Source: Bacillota bacterium (GTDB lineage: Bacteria > Bacillota > Clostridia > Oscillospirales > Ruminococcaceae). From it: a stretch of DNA of 9,363 nucleotides. Made by a program: the position numbers and the translations under genes. The notes under the pieces were generated by a model, which ran no database searches, was not told the DNA's origin, and saw nothing but the letters and a program-made list of their open reading frames with translations. The stretch lies in NCBI GenBank assembly GCA_023395435.1, contig JAEWZG010000128.1:1-9363 (forward strand), in the 5' to 3' direction. How positions within the stretch are numbered: position 1 is the first letter of the stretch; each line of letters opens with the position of its first letter. This document shows positions 5,915-9,363 of this stretch, piece after piece.

Positions 5915-6862
5915 TTATCTTTCTTCTCGGAAGTATGAATTTCCAAGAGCCATAGGCGGTTGATTTTCTTTTTTCTTTTTTATTGACATAATAATTAATA
6001 CAACAATAGTAGCGATGTATGGTATCATTTTGAGGAATGCTGAAGGAACAGATACTTTTCCATTCTGAAGGACAAAGTCGAGCCCGCTGAGAGCTCCGAA
6101 TGCATATGCAGCAAGAATTGCCTTAAGTGGATTCCAGGTACTGAATATAATAAGAGCAACAGCAATCCAGCCAGTACCAGCAGTAATATCCTTCTGCCAT
6201 CCACCTATAAATACTAGAGAGAAATATGCTCCTCCAAGTCCACAAAGTGAGCCACCAATACAAATATTAATATACTTATAAAGAGCAACTTTTATACCTG
6301 AAGCATCAGCAGCAGCTGGATTTTCACCAACAGCACGTGTATTAAGACCAGTTTTTGTTTTATTTAAATAAATGTAAAGAACAACGGCAATTATTATAGG
6401 GATAATTACATATATGCTTTGCGAGAATATGGCCTTTCCGATTATAGGAATATCTGACAATATAGGAATATCCAAAGGTTTAAATACATCCTTGAATTTA
6501 TTTGTTAAAGTCATACTTGATAGGTCTTTTCCAAGGAATCCAGCAATACCAGTACCAAAAATAGTTAGTACAAGCCCTGTTACAACCTGATTTGACCTGA
6601 GTGTAACAGTAAGAAAAGCGTAGATCAAAGCACCGCAAGCACCAGCAACCGCTGCCATACCCACAGCTAGAAGTGGATTACCTGTCTTAGCGCCTGTTAG
6701 GAAGCCTATTGAAGCGCCAAGAAGCATCATACCTTCAATACCAAGGTTTAGGTTACCTGCTTTTTCGCAAAGAATTCCACCTAAAATGGCTAGTAGTATA
6801 GGAGTACCATATTGAATAGCTGCGTGGAGAAACAGCTCAAAAGAATTTAAAAAATCAGACAT
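5915..6862 (-). CDS. nupQ: ABC transporter permease, nucleoside importer family (NupQ/YufQ-like)
   Basis: The 315-residue, highly hydrophobic protein of the BPD_transp_2 group has about eight or more membrane segments. The signature EKAGNLNLGIEGMMLLGA (33-50) is characteristic of the second permease of Nup/Rns-type and BMP-dependent importers. A cytoplasmic loop, GLNTRAVGENPAAADASGI (172-190), is the expected contact to the ATPase. GSLCGLGGAYFSL (204-216) is also typical. The ATG overlaps the TAA of the upstream permease by one base (TAATG), with AAGGAGG at 6870-6876. In related systems such as B. subtilis NupNOPQ and streptococcal RnsABCD the transported substrates are nucleosides. The symbol follows that homology, and the substrate here is inferred. 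Confidence 0.88.
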   Translation of the reverse strand: MSDFLNSFELFLHAAIQYGTPILLAILGGILCEKAGNLNLGIEGMMLLGASIGFLTGAKTGNPLLAVGMAAVAGACGALIYAFLTVTLRSNQVVTGLVLTIFGTGIAGFLGKDLSSMTLTNKFKDVFKPLDIPILSDIPIIGKAIFSQSIYVIIPIIIAVVLYIYLNKTKTGLNTRAVGENPAAADASGIKVALYKYINICIGGSLCGLGGAYFSLVFIGGWQKDITAGTGWIAVALIIFSTWNPLKAILAAYAFGALSGLDFVLQNGKVSVPSAFLKMIPYIATIVVLIIMSIKKKKENQPPMALGNSYFREER

Positions 6863-7992
6863 TATTTTTCCTCCTTCACAGCTTTTGATTTCCTTTGGAA
6901 AACGACTTTATATTTCAAGAAGAATTCACTACCAAGAACAAAGAAAATAATAATTCCCTGAATAATATCGGCAGTATATGAAGAAATGTCAAGAGTAATC
7001 TGAAGTGTTTTACTACCCTGAATAAGCATTGCAAAAAGGAATGAAGTAACGATAATCAAAGGAGCACTAAGTCGTGCTAGCCAAGTTGTAATAACAGCTG
7101 TGAAGCCAAGTCCAGTTGATAATGTGCTTGATAGTGAACTTGTTGGTGTTGCAGCACTTTGGATAACGCCGGCAAGTCCACAAAGTCCACCACTTATTGC
7201 GATAGCAATAATAGTGATCTTAGTAACATTCATTCCAGCATATTTTGCAGTAGCCTGACTTTCACCAAGAACTCCAATTTCATATCCGAGTTTTGTGTAC
7301 TTTAAAAGAATATAAACTAAAACAACAAGAACAAGTGCAATTATCCACCCGATATTAATGTTGAATACACTTGGAAGAATTGCATTTGACGAGAAGCTTT
7401 GAATCTGTCCCATACTGTCACCCCACGCAGAATATTGAAGATATTCAATCCACGCGATAGCAATATAGTTTAGCATAAGCGTAACAAGAGTTTCACTTGT
7501 ATTAAACTTCGATTTTAAAACGGCAGCAATCATTGCCCATAAACCACCGAAAATAAAACCACCGACAAACATAAAAGGAATAAGTATATATGCAGGAAAT
7601 GAAGACATTTCGAATGCAACCATACTAGCACCGAATGCACCCATATAGAACTGTCCTTCTGCACCAATATTCCAGAACTTCATTTTGAATGCAACAGCAA
7701 CACCAAGGGAAAGAATGAGCAATGGTATTGTTTTTGCGATAGTATTAGTGAAGAAAAAATTATCTTTAAGTGATAATATGCTATCAAGGAAACCGTTCCC
7801 TGTATTTACATCAGTGCTTTTAAATCCAGGATTCAATGAGCCTTTAATAATCTGTTTGTAAATGTCAAGAGGGTTAAGCTTCATACAAAGCATTATAAGA
7901 CCAGCTGCTATTAATGCTACAACAACAGCAAGTATTCTGAGACCATTCTGCTTAAGAGAAGAAAGCTCAGGTTTTGAAACTATTTTAATCAT
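6862..7992 (-). CDS. nupP: ABC transporter permease, nucleoside importer family (NupP/YufP-like)
   Basis: The first permease of the importer has 376 residues from the chosen start. A short basic N-terminus leads into a membrane segment at about 19-37. NIGAEGQFYMGAFGASM begins near residue 108 and is the hallmark of this permease subgroup, followed by further segments. The ATPase-contact loop GYEIGVLGESQATAKYAGM lies at about 236-254, and GGLCGLAGVIQ follows. I chose the ATG at 7992-7990, which overlaps the ATPase stop by eight bases and has GAGAGGAGAA at 8001-8010 before it, though the ten-base gap from the AGGAG core is slightly long. The alternative GTG at 8013 would add seven residues but has no ribosome site upstream. 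It should form the membrane channel as a heterodimer with the next permease. Confidence 0.88.
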   Translation of the reverse strand: MIKIVSKPELSSLKQNGLRILAVVVALIAAGLIMLCMKLNPLDIYKQIIKGSLNPGFKSTDVNTGNGFLDSILSLKDNFFFTNTIAKTIPLLILSLGVAVAFKMKFWNIGAEGQFYMGAFGASMVAFEMSSFPAYILIPFMFVGGFIFGGLWAMIAAVLKSKFNTSETLVTLMLNYIAIAWIEYLQYSAWGDSMGQIQSFSSNAILPSVFNINIGWIIALVLVVLVYILLKYTKLGYEIGVLGESQATAKYAGMNVTKITIIAIAISGGLCGLAGVIQSAATPTSSLSSTLSTGLGFTAVITTWLARLSAPLIIVTSFLFAMLIQGSKTLQITLDISSYTADIIQGIIIFFVLGSEFFLKYKVVFQRKSKAVKEEK

Positions 7993-9363
7993 TAATAGAA
8001 TTCTCCTCTCCACTTGTTTTATGTCCGAGCATCAAAAGACCGATATCATCTTTAGTTGTTGTTTTAGGATCAACTATATCCATTATTTTACCATCATGTA
8101 TAACCATGATTCTGTCGCATAATTCACGGAGAACATCAAGATCTTCACCAATGAACAGAATTCCAACGCCTTTTTCCTTCTGCTCATTAAGAACATCATA
8201 TATATTGTATGAAGCACCAATATCCAGACCTCTTACAGGATAAGCAGTTATAAGAAGGTGAGGGTTAAGGTCGATTTCACGGCCAAGAAGTACCTTTTGA
8301 ATATTACCACCTGATAATTTTTTTACAACGTGATTGACTGATGGGGTAGAAACGCTGAACTTTTCAACAATTTCTTCAGCAAGTTTTCTTCCAGCTTTTT
8401 TATCAATAAAAGGTCCATTGTTTTTAGCATAGGATTTTAATAAAACATTATCAACAATATCCATACCAGCAACAAGTCCCATACCAAGACGGTCTTCAGG
8501 AACAAAGCTCATGCTGATTCCTTTTTTAATAATGCTTCGAGGTGAAAGACCAAGAATACTTTCACCAAGAAAATTAACTTTACCGCTTTCAGCCTTATCA
8601 AGTCCAGCAATTATTTCACATAGTTCTTTCTGACCGCTTCCAGCAATACCAGCAACACCGAGAATTTCGCCACCGAATAAATTAAAGCTAACGTTATTAA
8701 GTCTAAAAATACCATCATTATCTTTAGCAGACAAGCCCTCAATTTCAAGCAGCGGATTTTTAGATAATTTTGGTTCATCACGTTTTATTTCTAGGATAAC
8801 ATCTTCGCCAACCATCATTTCTGTAAGCTGTCTTGGAGTAGTTTCGCTTGTGTTGACAGTACCAATACTTTCACCGTTTCTCAGTACTGTAACTCTGTCG
8901 CTTATCTCCATAACTTCATTAAGCTTATGTGTAATTATAATAATTGAGGCTCCTTGTGATTTCATTTTTCGAAGAATGTTAAAAAGACTTTTGGTTTCCT
9001 GAGGGGTAAGAACGGCTGTTGGCTCATCAAGAATAAGAATTTCAGCACCACGATAAAGAATTTTTACGATTTCAACAGTCTGCTTTTCACCGACGGACAT
9101 ATCATATATTTTCTTATCAAGAGAAACATTAAGCCCATACTTATCACAGATTTTTGTAATTTTATTTGATGCGTTCTCATTATTAGTAAAAAAACCGCTT
9201 TTCTGACCAAGTATAATATTTTCTTTTGCTGTTAAAACATCAACAAGCTTAAAATGCTGGTGAACCATTCCTATTTTTGCTTTAATAGCATCTTTTGGTG
9301 AAGAAAATGAAACACTCTTGTCATCAATAAATATTTCACCACTATCAGGAGAATAAATTCCCG
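7985..9363 (-). CDS. nupO: ABC transporter ATPase with two nucleotide-binding domains, nucleoside importer family (NupO/YufO-like), 5' end missing
   Basis: The reading frame stays open to the right edge. The 31 codons before the first in-window Met (9268) read PDSGEIFIDDK and SPKDAIKAKIG, normal sequence of this family just before the Q-loop MVHQHF. The true start and the first Walker A motif therefore lie outside. About 458 residues are visible of roughly 510 expected. The first domain has signature MSVGEKQ, Walker B ILILDEP and switch His in ITHKLNEV. The second has a degenerate P-loop, GIAGSGQKEL, with Gln in place of the catalytic Lys. Its LSGGNIQ signature is intact. Its Walker B is altered (LLITAYPVRGLD, lacking the Asp-Glu pair) and it has no switch His (GEDLDVL). 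Such asymmetry is normal for tandem sugar and nucleoside importer ATPases: one composite site hydrolyses ATP. It powers the two permeases downstream. Confidence 0.92.
   Translation of the reverse strand, partial: GIYSPDSGEIFIDDKSVSFSSPKDAIKAKIGMVHQHFKLVDVLTAKENIILGQKSGFFTNNENASNKITKICDKYGLNVSLDKKIYDMSVGEKQTVEIVKILYRGAEILILDEPTAVLTPQETKSLFNILRKMKSQGASIIIITHKLNEVMEISDRVTVLRNGESIGTVNTSETTPRQLTEMMVGEDVILEIKRDEPKLSKNPLLEIEGLSAKDNDGIFRLNNVSFNLFGGEILGVAGIAGSGQKELCEIIAGLDKAESGKVNFLGESILGLSPRSIIKKGISMSFVPEDRLGMGLVAGMDIVDNVLLKSYAKNNGPFIDKKAGRKLAEEIVEKFSVSTPSVNHVVKKLSGGNIQKVLLGREIDLNPHLLITAYPVRGLDIGASYNIYDVLNEQKEKGVGILFIGEDLDVLRELCDRIMVIHDGKIMDIVDPKTTTKDDIGLLMLGHKTSGEENSIND
8001..8010 (-). promoter_or_regulatory. 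Ribosome binding site that decides the start of the first permease
   Basis: On the minus strand this reads GAGAGGAGAA, inside the end of the ATPase gene. It supports initiation at the ATG at 7992-7990, not at the GTG at 8013-8011, which would lie before it. Confidence 0.55.

Noticed and set aside
7993..8013. GTG start at 8013 for the first permease
   Set aside because: No ribosome binding site precedes it, whereas GAGAGGAGAA lies between it and the ATG at 7992.
7862..8122. 86-codon plus-strand frame opposite the ATPase/permease junction
   Set aside because: It is antisense to strongly conserved ABC transporter sequence, so it is a shadow frame.
7985..9268. ATPase as a complete 427-residue gene starting at 9268
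   Set aside because: The frame is open to the edge and the upstream codons encode family-typical sequence; the Met is the one in the Q-loop MVHQHF, far inside the protein.

Overview
The window is AT-rich, with strong GGAGG-type ribosome binding sites and tightly packed, often overlapping genes. It carries two enzymes typical of anaerobes: a reverse-type rubrerythrin and a two-iron superoxide reductase. Together with a DUF1540 protein and a Nup/Yuf-type ABC importer, this points to a strictly anaerobic low-GC Firmicute, most likely a Clostridia member. I cannot name a genus from the sequence alone.

Layout. (1) 114-3560, plus strand: a three-gene operon with overlapping gene ends. It encodes a GT2 glycosyltransferase fused to a GtrA-like membrane domain, a membrane-anchored phosphodiester glycosidase (NAGPA family), and an unrecognised membrane-anchored protein with a possible PEGA/TcaA-like segment and a possible NTF2-like end. 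A good promoter lies just upstream, and a strong intrinsic terminator follows. (2) 3654-4525, plus strand: reverse rubrerythrin and a double DUF1540 Cys-rich protein, 17 bases apart, closed by a terminator. (3) 4719-5099, plus strand: desulfoferrodoxin (superoxide reductase) with its own near-consensus promoter. It ends in a long hairpin shared with the converging operon. (4) 5143-9363, minus strand: an ABC importer of the nucleoside (NupOPQ/RnsBCD) family. The order of transcription is ATPase (cut by the right edge), permease, permease, then a short-chain dehydrogenase.

How the genes may work together. The first operon looks like an envelope glycosylation module: a lipid-linked sugar is made and flipped by the fusion protein, and a surface phosphodiester glycosidase acts on glycosyl phosphodiesters. 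This is inference from domains and gene order. Regions 2 and 3 together give a path from superoxide to peroxide (superoxide reductase) and from peroxide to water (rubrerythrin). Region 4 probably imports nucleosides; the matching BMP-family binding lipoprotein would be expected beyond the right edge.

I found no tRNA, rRNA, CRISPR array, transposase or phage gene. No gene-free stretch exceeds 300 bases; the longest, 4526-4718, holds a terminator and a promoter.
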